Assembly: GCF_964340395.1 (NCBI RefSeq)
Contig: NC_135552.1
Span: 17,064,694-17,126,693, forward strand
Source: Glandiceps talaboti
Lineage: Eukaryota; Hemichordata; Enteropneusta; Spengelidae
Direction of reading: 5' to 3'
Length of the DNA: 62,000 bases
The position numbers and the translations under genes are program-made. The notes beneath the pieces were generated by a model that saw only the letters and a list, made by a program, of their open reading frames with translations, did no database searches and was not told where the DNA came from. Below, one piece after another: positions 46,600-57,300 of the stretch (its first letter is position 1; each line of letters opens with the position of its first letter).

Positions 46600-48180
46600 G
46601 CACATAAAAACCTGGTTGATTGAAATAGAGAGAACAGTAAATGGATAAAGACTGTCCACAAAGATATACACACTTTATTCTATATTTCGAAGATAAGTAA
46701 ACGTATTAAGATTTCACTTATTTCTCACATTCATGGTTATCTATTGCAAAACAATTAGTTGGAAAAATTAAAACTTGGGGAGGGGGATTATGGAAACATT
46801 GCAATGTTCAAACTCGTGTTCTTTCTCATGACAAACATTGTTTAAAACTGTTGTTGTTGTTGTTGTTGTTTCGAAATCTCGGTGATGTAAGTTTATACAG
46901 AAACACCACGAGCGTTGCCGACATTGGTATAAACTGGTCAGTATCCGTTACAGAGAGCGCCAATTTAATATCATAAAGTGGTCGGGGTTAGTTTATGCAT
47001 GCATATAGTGATTCCATTGTTGCCAAGCAATGACCTCATAGATTCATTTGTCGTAGATTCACACATCGCCACCCTTCTCACTAATAATGTATGCAAAAGA
47101 TTTATTGAGATAGACATTCATGCATCTAGGTGACAGTTGTCCTATGTGGCAATTGTCATAGGGGTCAATTGTTCGCGGGGCATGCAGTTGATTTGATTTG
47201 AGGGGGGGGGGGGGGGGGATTTTGACCAAAAGCAGGAAAAACAAATTGCTGCCAACTCAATATAGAAACAATGAATATTGCCAGGCTATGAGCTTAAAAA
47301 AATTGTTGTGTTGCAAATGCAGAAACTAGCTATAAATGTCAAATTCCCAGCTACATGTTTCTGGCGCCGCCGCCTGTGGTTGTGGCACCTAAACTTTAAA
47401 GTGTCTTATCAAAAGTTTATAGTAACAGTTGTCAAACGCTGAAACAAAACAATGAATGAATTAAAAGAATTCGTCAAGGAAAGCATGTGACTGAAAAATA
47501 CAGCAGTTTTTGATTATACAAAACGACATTTGTCACAAGTCATTATTTGCAAGGCAAAATATTAGAGCCCAACTCTCATACAGTGTATGACTATCTTTTT
47601 TCTTATTAAATCGACAAAAGATGCAAACAATAATATCATCAGTTTAATCATTTACAGCTGGGCTTGAATATCCCTATAGTAAGTGCTTTTTAAGGATTGT
47701 GTATGGAAATACAAGTAATTCGTTCTTGTTTCAATCATTCATATACTAAATATACTTAGTGCTTCAAGGCCTGCAAAACTCAATATTATATACTATGTCG
47801 GATATCACAATTCATGATATATTTCAGATCTATTCCGGATACGGTAAAGTGTAATTTCAATTTAAAAAGAGAAACGGCAAGGGAGAAAAAGTCACCATTA
47901 CCTCTGGTAGTACGTCTACTTGGTATAAGTTGTAGTGCACAGAAATAAATGGACCATAGATCTTTAGTTTCTTTGTTTGTTTCTTTATTTATTTATTTCT
48001 TTGTTTTGTATTGTTAGCTAGTCTCCCATATTTTTCAAATGTATCTAGGTCATTCATTGTCTAACAATTGAAGTGAATCTTCTGTGCCATGAATGTAATG
48101 TGTGCAGGGTTTGAACACACGATTACAATAGGTGCGTGTTTTGCAAGTAGCGTTCTGAATGATTGGTGGCTATAGGAACT
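46600..48180. other. Gene-free stretch
   Basis: Apart from the minisatellite counterpart at 47130-47219 and a (GTT)n run near 46850, nothing recognisable is seen. Confidence 0.45.
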
Positions 48181-48183
48181 TAG

Positions 48184-48192
48184 TATATAAAG
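48184..48192 (+). promoter_or_regulatory. TATA-box candidate for the TRIM-NHL gene
   Basis: TATATAAAG, followed about 220 bases later by AG|GTACGT (48411-48418), a possible donor for a 5'UTR exon (about 48215-48412). The next strong acceptor on this strand in front of a gene is TTTTCCAG at 50730-50737. The linkage is inferred. Confidence 0.35.
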
Positions 48193-48303
48193 AGTTTATT
48201 GTTGACTTGACTGTTTAAAGGCTCACACAGTGGTCCATTTTCAATACACCGCAAACGTTAACTTTACTTGACTGAACTTCCGTCTACGAAGTACAGTGCC
48301 AAA

Positions 48304-48360
48304 ATGCAGTCGAGTCCAAATCGCCTTATGTTGGTTTTGAGTCAAGCTATAGGTCTGTAG
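48304..48360 (+). CDS. Possible 18-codon upstream ORF in the inferred 5'UTR exon
   Basis: ATG to TAG, 18 residues (MQSSPNRLMLVLSQAIGL). It matters only if the 48.2-kb exon is truly part of the TRIM transcript. Confidence 0.2.
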   Translation: MQSSPNRLMLVLSQAIGL

Positions 48361-48549
48361 CCATGATGGAAAACTCTCGCAAGAAGACTTGAAGTCATGA
48401 CCTGATCATGAGGTACGTCCGGTCCTTTGGTCTGTCTGGTAGGGTTGTGAGTATTTTACATTTTGACAGGACATCAAGCGAATTAATATTTCCGAACACA
48501 ATGCATTATCGTAATTAAGATCTAAAATTGTCAAATTACTTCATTTGAT

Positions 48550-48594
48550 CATAGACCCTATACACGAAAATGCCCTTTCGTAATAGGTTCTATG
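48550..48594. mobile_element. Short hairpin insertion, family I, copy e
   Basis: 45-bp hairpin opening CATAGACCCTATACACGAAA with a near-inverse right arm ending GGTTCTATG. Flanks ATTTGAT and ATTTAGT match 5 of 7, so it is an older or chance duplication. Confidence 0.45.
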
Positions 48595-48619
48595 ATTTAG
48601 TGTAGATTTGTAAGCTTTA

Positions 48620-50737
48620 TTATTCTCAGCTATACTTCCCCCTCGACTGCCATTTCTGTCACAAATAGTCACCGCATGAATAGTGTGTGCGTTTGGGGAA
48701 AAAAATCACAATGTGGATGAGAACAGCATTAATTATTTTCAACGCGGATTGCGGGGGAGGGGGGGGGGGCAATTTATGTATATGAATTGTGTACTATACA
48801 CTTTGTAGTATAAGCTCTTATATTAATTGTTTTTGATACCGAACATAACAAAGTCAAATACAGTAGTAGTGATAGGACCAATTATGATCTCTCCTGAAAA
48901 ACAGTGTTTACGGAACTTTATGAAAATAACCACTTATTTAGGCCAATAGCAATTACATTTTTAGATTCATTTTACGATAGTTACGACATGCGCCACAGTT
49001 TGTGATTCACATTACATCCATGGATATTTCTGTATTATATACAAAGTAGTTATTACACAATATTCAGCCTTTGGCCATAATACGAGTCAATCCAACATAA
49101 ATACGAATTTGATATAAGCTTACAAATAAACAGTCAAAATGTTAAACTTATGGCAATGTTTGCTGTTGTCAAGTCAGTTACATGGCGTTGTCATGGTAGC
49201 TTGTACGGTGAATGCAATCAATCTTGCACGCATGCTCAAACTATTCAGGAACTAGTCGTCAAAAAATGGTGCACTCATGACCCTCCACTACTGTTTTACT
49301 TTTAATATTTGCAGACTGACTACACAGTACTAAGTTTTTGGTTCTGTGATATATTTTTTGTCAGATTTATGGTACCTGTGCAGAATCAATTTTGATTCAG
49401 AGCTAACTTTACATTTCAGGTCTCCAAGGCTGGATGTGATTTAACTTACTAACATGGCATATCTAGTAATCGTGAAGACTAACGTTATTAATTCATGTTT
49501 ATCTCCAAGCTGAAAAATAATGTAATAGTACACCTGTTATTGTTTCCCTATAATTTGAATTTGTTTATTGATAAGAAAAACCAAACGAATATGCAATGAT
49601 TGTAGCAGACATTTTATTTTCACATAAAACTAAAGGAATAAATCTTGATAAATATTATGTATTAGACAATGCACATTGTTAAATGTATTCAATTTGGTCA
49701 CCGTGTTAGATGAAAATACCAATCATGTACAGTGTTCCCCACAATTCTATTGTGAGGGGTGATGCACCACCCTTCTGTTGTGGGGCTACCCCTTTATTTG
49801 TGTTATATTGTTAATTATATTGTTAAAATTTGAAATTGTTGAACTGAAATAATTTCATCACACTTTTGTGTTTTCTCATTTGCTTAATGGATCATTGTTG
49901 CAATTATGAATTTATTTGATTTTAAGCCTTTTTTGAAAACATTTTTTCATTGTTAAATGTCAAGATCTGAAAATATGCTAATGATATGCAAATTAATATG
50001 TAAATATGGCCGGCCCTTCATTTTTCAAAATTGTGGAGAACCCTGATGTAACCATGCTGCAGAACAATCCCATCCATTTTATTTTTGATTATATAGAATA
50101 ATGTTTTGCTTGGCTTAAAAGCCTACATAATGAAGTGATATTTAAATCTCATCAATGCACTGTAATGTGTTTCTTTCTCAGACTGTAATTATGGCGTTCA
50201 TCATATATCATGATTAAAATTTCACTTGACCTAATTTTCAGTGTAATTTTAGTTGCTCTCAATTGGAAGCAAACATTCTTGCTTAGGCCAGATAATAAAA
50301 ATAATGTGTTTCCGATAACCTGATAGCCCCGACCCTAAACAATTGTTTTCCGTGCAAAAAAGTAAATTGGTAACAATTTACTTCTGTTTCCATGTACACC
50401 TTCATGCCTTTGCCTAATCTTTGGTCACTTTTTTGAAATCACATTCCTGGTCTTTTTCGACTACAACAGTACAGTCTGCATAATGTGTTTATCTACTGAA
50501 CTTTAATTGTCTACATTTATTTTTTTTACACCTCATCAAACTCTCACAGAAGTATTGTGACTGACGAGGACCTTACATGTATCTAGGGGTCGAAGTGATT
50601 TGTTGAAAATTTAAAGTAAAAGAAAATAAAATTCCAACCTACCTATTTTCTGAAGTCATGTTATCGGAAACAAACATTTTTTTTATTCCGCCTTACCAAT
50701 TATTAAAAGTTCTCGTATCTATGTTCATCTTTTCCAG
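48620..50737. other. Inferred first intron of the TRIM-NHL gene
   Basis: No protein-like frame; only a poly-G tract near 48760 and AT-rich DNA. Confidence 0.3.
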
Positions 50738-50794
50738 GCAGATATTCAGACCATTGCACCATAAACAACTTAATACAAAGTGAAGTACACCAAA

Positions 50795-52951
50795 ATGGAA
50801 TCAGATTTAGATCAACATCTGAAAACACCTACATCATGTAGAAACTGTAATGGTGGGAAGGGAAATCTAAAACTTCTACCCTGTCTGCATTCAATATGTA
50901 TGGACTGCCTACAAAATGCATTGGATGCACGCAAATATTTCAAATGTCCTGTTGACGGAAAGATTATAAATTTCCATGGAAACAATATCCATTGCTACCC
51001 GGACAATTTTCTAGCAAACAATTACTTTGATTACTTTGTGGTGAAAGAACAAGGATCAATTCCTCTATGTAGAAAGTGTTATGATTCACGAGAACCTGTT
51101 GTGTCTTGGTGCAGTTACTGTTCTTTGTTTCTGTGTCAACAGTGTTTAGATCAACATGTACAATGTCGACAACAAATTTATGCCATTGATTATTTAAGAA
51201 ATTCACACCATGCAAAACCAAAGTTTTACAAGCGAAGAATATCATGTCCTCGTCACAGTTTGCCAGCGACATACTTCTGTGAGAAATGTCAACAGTTGGT
51301 GTGTAAAGAATGTCAAGTTGCTGACCACACAAGATACGGTGGTCATGTCTTCCGAGATACAAGGGACATTTATGAGAAATACAGATTCAGTTTTCAGGAG
51401 TCAGTTCAGAAAGCTACAGACGAATGCAAACTACTATCAACGAAAAAAGACAAATTAACACAGCACCTTAAAGAATTGAGAGTAAGACATCAGAAGTTGG
51501 AACAAGGTATTGACGAGATATATGAAGAAATAATCGCACACATCACAGCTGAAAGGGAAAAGGTAAAATGCAAACTTCACAAAGCCTTTCAAATTCAGAC
51601 TGATGTCACAAAAAAAGACGTGTCTACCATAGAGGACAGCATCAAACATCTACAGGAAGTCTGTACTTTGAGTAGAGATGTTGTAGATGAAGGTAGTCAT
51701 ACAGAGTTTCTATCCTTGAGAAAACAACTTTCAAGGGAAATAAAAGAGCGAAGGTGTTCCCTGCCAGCTGAAGGACCTGTCTCCAAAGAAAGCAACATAT
51801 ATTTGAAGGTCAACAATCAACTAAAAGCACAAATCATGAAATGCATTCTTGGTTACATTGATGTCAGTTTAAAATACATCTTGCCAGTTGTTGAAGCACC
51901 AACAATGGTAATGGTCGGTGAAAGTACAGTCAGAATTACTCATTTCTGGAGAAGAACAGACAAAATAACTGTTATAGTAAAGATACTAGACCCACATTCC
52001 AAAGATATAAAATATCATGTACAGAAGAGTAATGAATACACAAGTGATATCAATTTTCGACCACAGACAACTGGGAAACACCGTGTTTCCATAACAATCA
52101 AATCAAACGATGAAAACATTAGTAATTCTGAACAAGACTTCGAAGTATTGGTTAATGAACCTGTGTTGACATTTGGTGGTGAAGAGACTGGAAACTTTAA
52201 CAAACCAATGGGAATTATTTGTGCAAATGAGGAAGTGTTGGTGGCTGGTGCTGGTAATGGTCGAGTACAGATAGCTAGTCAGGAAGGTGAGATCCATCAT
52301 ACTGAATGCCTACCATGTACTGGTATCACAGTGACCCCAGATGAACAGCATATCATTACAGTTGGACAAAACTCCAAACATATCTGTATCAAGTATCCTG
52401 GCTATGTACATAAATTCACACATGACCAGTTCCAGAGACCATATGCTGTGGCTGCTGATCATCATGGACATCTTTTTGTTGCTGATGGCGATGCAGGTTG
52501 TGTATTCATGTTTACCCTAGATGGTACTTACATCAGACAAATTGGTAGTAAAGGTGATAGATTTGGTCAACTACAGAAACCTTGCAGTGTTACAGTGAAT
52601 GATGTCAATGAAGTGGCTGTGTGTGACCTTTGGGGTCAATATATCCAATGGTATGACATGTATGGTCGACCACTACGTAGATTTGGATCATGCTGGGGAT
52701 CTGGTCCAAAGTTTGATGGTCCTCGTACACTTTGCATTGACAACACTGGTTATATGCTTGTACTGGATGGGTGGGAGAGTGGAGAGAAGTATCACTCCAA
52801 GATCATGGTGTTTACATCTGATGAGAAGCTGATTACTGAGATTAATGGTGGTGAAGACACCAGATGGGTATCCATGGCTGTCAGTAATGATGGACATGTA
52901 TTCGTTACTGACTACGCTAACCACAAAGTAATCAAATACAGGTACCGCTGA
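50795..52951 (+). CDS. TRIM2/3-type protein: RING, B-boxes, coiled coil, filamin, NHL
   Basis: One open exon of 718 codons. RING at residues 15-54 (C15, C18, C30, H32, C35, C38, C51, with Asp54 where the eighth ligand is usually Cys). B-box 1 at 92-121 (CRKC...CQQCLDQH). B-box 2 at 151-184 (CPRH...CEKC...CKEC..ADH). Coiled coil about 190-330. Filamin/ABP280-like domain about 370-460. NHL repeats (beta-propeller) from about 465 to the end, with recurring RPYAVAADHHGHLFVADGDA-type units. This order is that of TRIM2/TRIM3/TRIM71 E3 ubiquitin ligases; in invertebrates the class is expanded, so an orthologue is not named. The start ATG (CCAAAATGG) is chosen over an in-frame GTG 15 bases upstream. 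An acceptor at 50730-50737 shows the 5'UTR is spliced. Confidence 0.94.
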   Translation: MESDLDQHLKTPTSCRNCNGGKGNLKLLPCLHSICMDCLQNALDARKYFKCPVDGKIINFHGNNIHCYPDNFLANNYFDYFVVKEQGSIPLCRKCYDSREPVVSWCSYCSLFLCQQCLDQHVQCRQQIYAIDYLRNSHHAKPKFYKRRISCPRHSLPATYFCEKCQQLVCKECQVADHTRYGGHVFRDTRDIYEKYRFSFQESVQKATDECKLLSTKKDKLTQHLKELRVRHQKLEQGIDEIYEEIIAHITAEREKVKCKLHKAFQIQTDVTKKDVSTIEDSIKHLQEVCTLSRDVVDEGSHTEFLSLRKQLSREIKERRCSLPAEGPVSKESNIYLKVNNQLKAQIMKCILGYIDVSLKYILPVVEAPTMVMVGESTVRITHFWRRTDKITVIVKILDPHSKDIKYHVQKSNEYTSDINFRPQTTGKHRVSITIKSNDENISNSEQDFEVLVNEPVLTFGGEETGNFNKPMGIICANEEVLVAGAGNGRVQIASQEGEIHHTECLPCTGITVTPDEQHIITVGQNSKHICIKYPGYVHKFTHDQFQRPYAVAADHHGHLFVADGDAGCVFMFTLDGTYIRQIGSKGDRFGQLQKPCSVTVNDVNEVAVCDLWGQYIQWYDMYGRPLRRFGSCWGSGPKFDGPRTLCIDNTGYMLVLDGWESGEKYHSKIMVFTSDEKLITEINGGEDTRWVSMAVSNDGHVFVTDYANHKVIKYRYR

Positions 52952-53397
52952 GATGTACATGCACACGACTCAGCATGTCAACCAAAAGTGACGTCACAGA
53001 GGTTGCACATTTAGGCTTGGATACCTGACAAAGTGGCCAATAGATTGTCAATGAAAGCTGAGCTACAGAAAGTAGTGCTTGATCAGAAGTGGTCAAAGAA
53101 CTATCGATATTGAGAACATTGTGAGAGTGACCTGAGTTGTTACATCTAGTCTTTGGAGTATATCAGTATTCAATCTACTGGTATGTCTGATGGTAAAAGT
53201 TGAAGAACAAGAAGCCACTAATGACAAGATTTTTCTTATCTTTGATATAACAAGGTTTCACAAGACTTCTTCTCTGCTTTGACACAAAGCCTGGATCTGA
53301 ATACAATTTGAAATCAAATAGTGAGATATGTCGGAAAAATGTTGAGATTATTCGGTAGTGTCTCATGAAATCAACTGAAAGAGAGAGTTACAGGTGA

Positions 53398-53403
53398 AAT
53401 AAA
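53398..53403 (+). terminator. Poly(A) signal candidate for the TRIM-NHL gene
   Basis: AATAAA 447 bases after the stop; another AATAAA at 53901-53906 is an alternative. Confidence 0.45.
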
Positions 53404-54224
53404 CATCACAGAAGCTGTACTGAATGTAATGTATGATAATTTTATCACTTAATTTAAAACTATAGGCAGCTAGATTGCTAGATTCTGTGTATCTGAATCA
53501 ACATTTTGTTAATATACCAATTGAAGGAAAGTTCCTGTGAACAGACTCAGATATTGTGAACTTCAGAAATTTATATTGACAAGCACTATGTACCTGTTTA
53601 GTACTCACACTGTTCCTGAAGAACAATTTAAAAGAAAAGTCCAGTTAGACTTATTTCTATCTTTAGTCTACTGTTATTGATTACTGCTATCAACTTAAAT
53701 ATAATTTTGGCTGTCAGATAAAACAGTATGTCGGTAACTTACTCAACTTTCATATCTTGTAAAGAAGTGCTAGTCTGTATTTGTGATGTCATCACCAAAG
53801 CAGTGCATGCTGGAGAATACTTCCAATATTACAGCCTGAATGATTTAGGTACCTTCCTGACAGGTTCTCATTTCTCAAGTGACTGATGTATCCTAATTAC
53901 AATAAATAGGCTTTGTAAGCCCATTTTCCATGACTTGGAAGAAATATACTGTATAACTTCCGGTGCAGGGTAGTTTGAATGTGTTTTCCCCAGACTCTTG
54001 TCAAGGTGAGAATCAGGGTAACTACAGACAGAAATGAGCCTAATTAGAGACAGAAATAATCCTGAATGGACTTTTTCTTTAAAACAAATAAGAAAAACAA
54101 AGAAAGCATTGATAGATACATAATTATCAATATTTTAATAACAAATATCAATAATTAAAATAAATACACTAAGATCTTAGTATTTTTAAAAGAGCAAATA
54201 TACCCAAACTTGTCTGTATTCATT

Positions 54225-54308
54225 TCATACTGGATCATTCTGTCCACTGCTTAGTAAAGTGTCATAATATGGCTGTAAACTTTGCCAGCTGTATTTTTCA
54301 ATATCAAT
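54225..54308 (-). CDS. GTDC1: GTDC1 last exon
   Basis: 27 codons and TGA after acceptor [29 protein letters not shown] to NDPV. A minus-strand ATTAAA lies about 85 bases downstream (near 54135). Confidence 0.8.
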   Translation of the reverse strand: MDIEKYSWQSLQPYYDTLLSSGQNDPV

Positions 54309-57300
54309 CTGTAAAATGAAACATAAATTGTGTTACAGTGAAAAAATGTGAATTTATCAGTATGGACACATTTATTAGAAATAAATCATTTTAATCAGTG
54401 TTTTTAATAGTTATGGATACTTGAATATAAACAAACAGAACCAAATAAAACTGTTGAAGTGACTTCAAAATGACAATGTTACTGTTTTAAAACCTATCAT
54501 AACATGGATAGTATTTGTTTTACTAGAATAGGATATTGTACAATTTTTATATACATTGAATTACATCAAGAATCCTTGCAGAAAATGCTTAGCATGATAA
54601 TGCCTATTTTAGTCTTCATAAAAATGATCTGATCACATTGTAACTATCAGGTACATGATGTACCTACAAAGAATGTCAAAGAGTGGATCAAACATAAGCA
54701 GTCTTCTTATTTGATTTAGTGATTTACGCATACTGTAAGATACATCATATCGCTCCGTCCTCACTAGTCTGTAAGGTACGCCGTGACGGGGCGCCCTCAA
54801 CCATCGGCCAACCCCTAACAGTGAGAGGAGGCCGGTGAGGGCGAAACGTCACGACGTATCTTACAGTCTACGTCCTCACCAGCCTGCTTTATGAAAGGAG
54901 TTGACCGATGTGTGAGGGCGCCCCATCATGGTGCCCCATCATGGCATATATCTTACAGTTTAAGATTTATTGTGAATCAAAACTTAAGAGGCAGGCATGC
55001 ATTATATACGGTATCGGCTACATACCTGAACTGATTGTTTTTTCACTAAATGACGATGTCTACAGAACTCTCGTAATCTCTTATATAGCTGCTGAGGTGT
55101 GCGATACAAACACTCTGCTGTTGGTGAAAGTCAACAAGAAAAGAACACACTGTAGAATTACATGTACAGTATCAAACCAATAACATTAGGTATACAATAC
55201 AGCCTGCTAGTAGCATAGTTTTATTGCATTTCCAGGCCTCCGGCCCATTTGCAAGGAGGTTACAAAAAATTCAAAGTCAGATCATGACTTTCAGTTACAG
55301 AGTGCGTGAAATCAAGGGATCTACATTACAGTGAAATCAAAGCACAGTTACATACAAACATACAGAGGTACGATAAAGTTATAAAAAATCAGAATCAACA
55401 CTTAACTTGAAGACAAAATTTCTTTACGTCTCTGAAAAGCCTTATAGATATAACTTGATAGTTTCCTAAGAACAGCATCATCTTTTGAGGCCATCAGACG
55501 GTTAAATTTACATAGGTTAGGAAACAGTATGAAATTTTCTGGAATAAATTTCAATCTCAAATCATTATAAAGGAAGCATTCAAACAAAAAATGGTACTCG
55601 TCTTCAATCATATTTCTTTTACAAATTTGACAAAATCTAGCCGTACTTTCTATACCCTCATGTCTACCTGTTTCAATAGCTAAAGGCAAACATGCACACC
55701 GAAAACATGCCATAATCTGTCGTACTTTAAAATCACAGTTCAAAAATAAATATTTCTCGGGTTCAAGTAAACTCTTAAAATTTACATATGTTCGCAATTT
55801 TGGTTTAGACTGTATATGAGTCCACCATAATTGTTTCGAAATGTCTTGTGCTCTTGCTACAAATTCACTAATAAAGATATCCTTATTTCCTACTTCTTGA
55901 CAAAGCCATACTTGTCCAAACCCATAAGAATATAAAATATTTTTAACAGAGGATACCCAGTTGTGTCTACCCATTAAATCTAAATTATATAACATAAGAT
56001 ACGCTTGACGAGGCAATCGATGGGGAGGTAGCTCGATTAATTTAAGCCAAAAATTAACACAACGTTTAAGTGATCATACGAAAACTGGTACGCGTCCACA
56101 CTCTCCTACAACTGCCTCGTTAGTCGCACTAGGTGGTAAGCCCAGAAAGACCCTACACCATCTACGCTGAAGACGTTCAATAATATCATAACACTGATAG
56201 CCCCATATTTCAGAGCCGTACAGGATAATGGGTTTGATCATTGTATCAAACAGCATGAAATGTATGTCAAAAGGGAAACCGCCAATTCTTTTACTTGCAA
56301 TTAACAAAATATTCAGAGCTTTGTTTGCTTGCTCAGCTAAAGTAGCAACGGTCTTGCCCCAAGTATTTCTGGAGGAGAGAAGTAGACCTAAATATTTGTA
56401 ATAGCTTACAACATCAATAATTTGCCCATTTAAAACCCATTTTTCCGATTTGGCTCTATGTCCCCCCTTTCTGAAAATCATAATTTTCGTTTTGTCCATA
56501 TTTACCTTCATTTCCCATTTTTCACAAAATTGACCTAAAATATTGATAAGTCTTTGCAAGTTTTCGGCCGCAAAATTCTACAGATGAGATTGAAAAGTTG
56601 AGTGACCATCTAACAGATGTGCTGGGTGTAAATTTAGACAAATGTATAATCTTAGCAGGAGATTTTAACGCAAGGATTGGTCAATTGAACGATTATATAA
56701 TCGACGATGCAACTGATCACATTCCTGCATTAGATAATGTACAGTATGTGTCTGACGATTTTTGTAAAGCTCGCATGTCTAAAGACAAGGCTATAACACC
56801 TGCTGGTAAGGCTTTGATTGATTTATGTAAGAAATTTAATATTCATGTTTTGAACGGCAGAATTGGGAAGGATGAAAACGGAAGTTTTACCTGTTTAACG
56901 TATTCTGGTGCTAGCGTAGTTGACTACGTTATAATGTCATCTGAGTTGTTTACTAGTATAAGTGACTTTGAAATTCTTTCACGTGTTGAATCTGACCATT
57001 TACCCTTGTCTTGTAAGCTTCATGCATCAGAGTTTCGAAAGTCAGAAACTAATATCAGTGGAAGCAATGTAGATGTATTTAATTTGGACCGATATCGCTG
57101 GTCAGAGACAAAAAGGAAAGATTTTGTAGAACGGGTTAATTCAGATACGTTAATTGGAATGTTTGAAGAATCACTTTCAACTTTACCCGATATTGATGCT
57201 GGAATTAACAAATTTACAAAGGCCTTACAGATTGCGGGGGCAGATATGAAGTGTATTGCTTCCAAACGAAAACCTGTTTTTAGTCAACAACCTGTTTGGT

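Noticed and set aside
54836-54868. Hammerhead ribozyme at GGGCGAAACGTC
   Set aside because: The GAAAC half is present but no CTGATGA core lies upstream at the proper distance.
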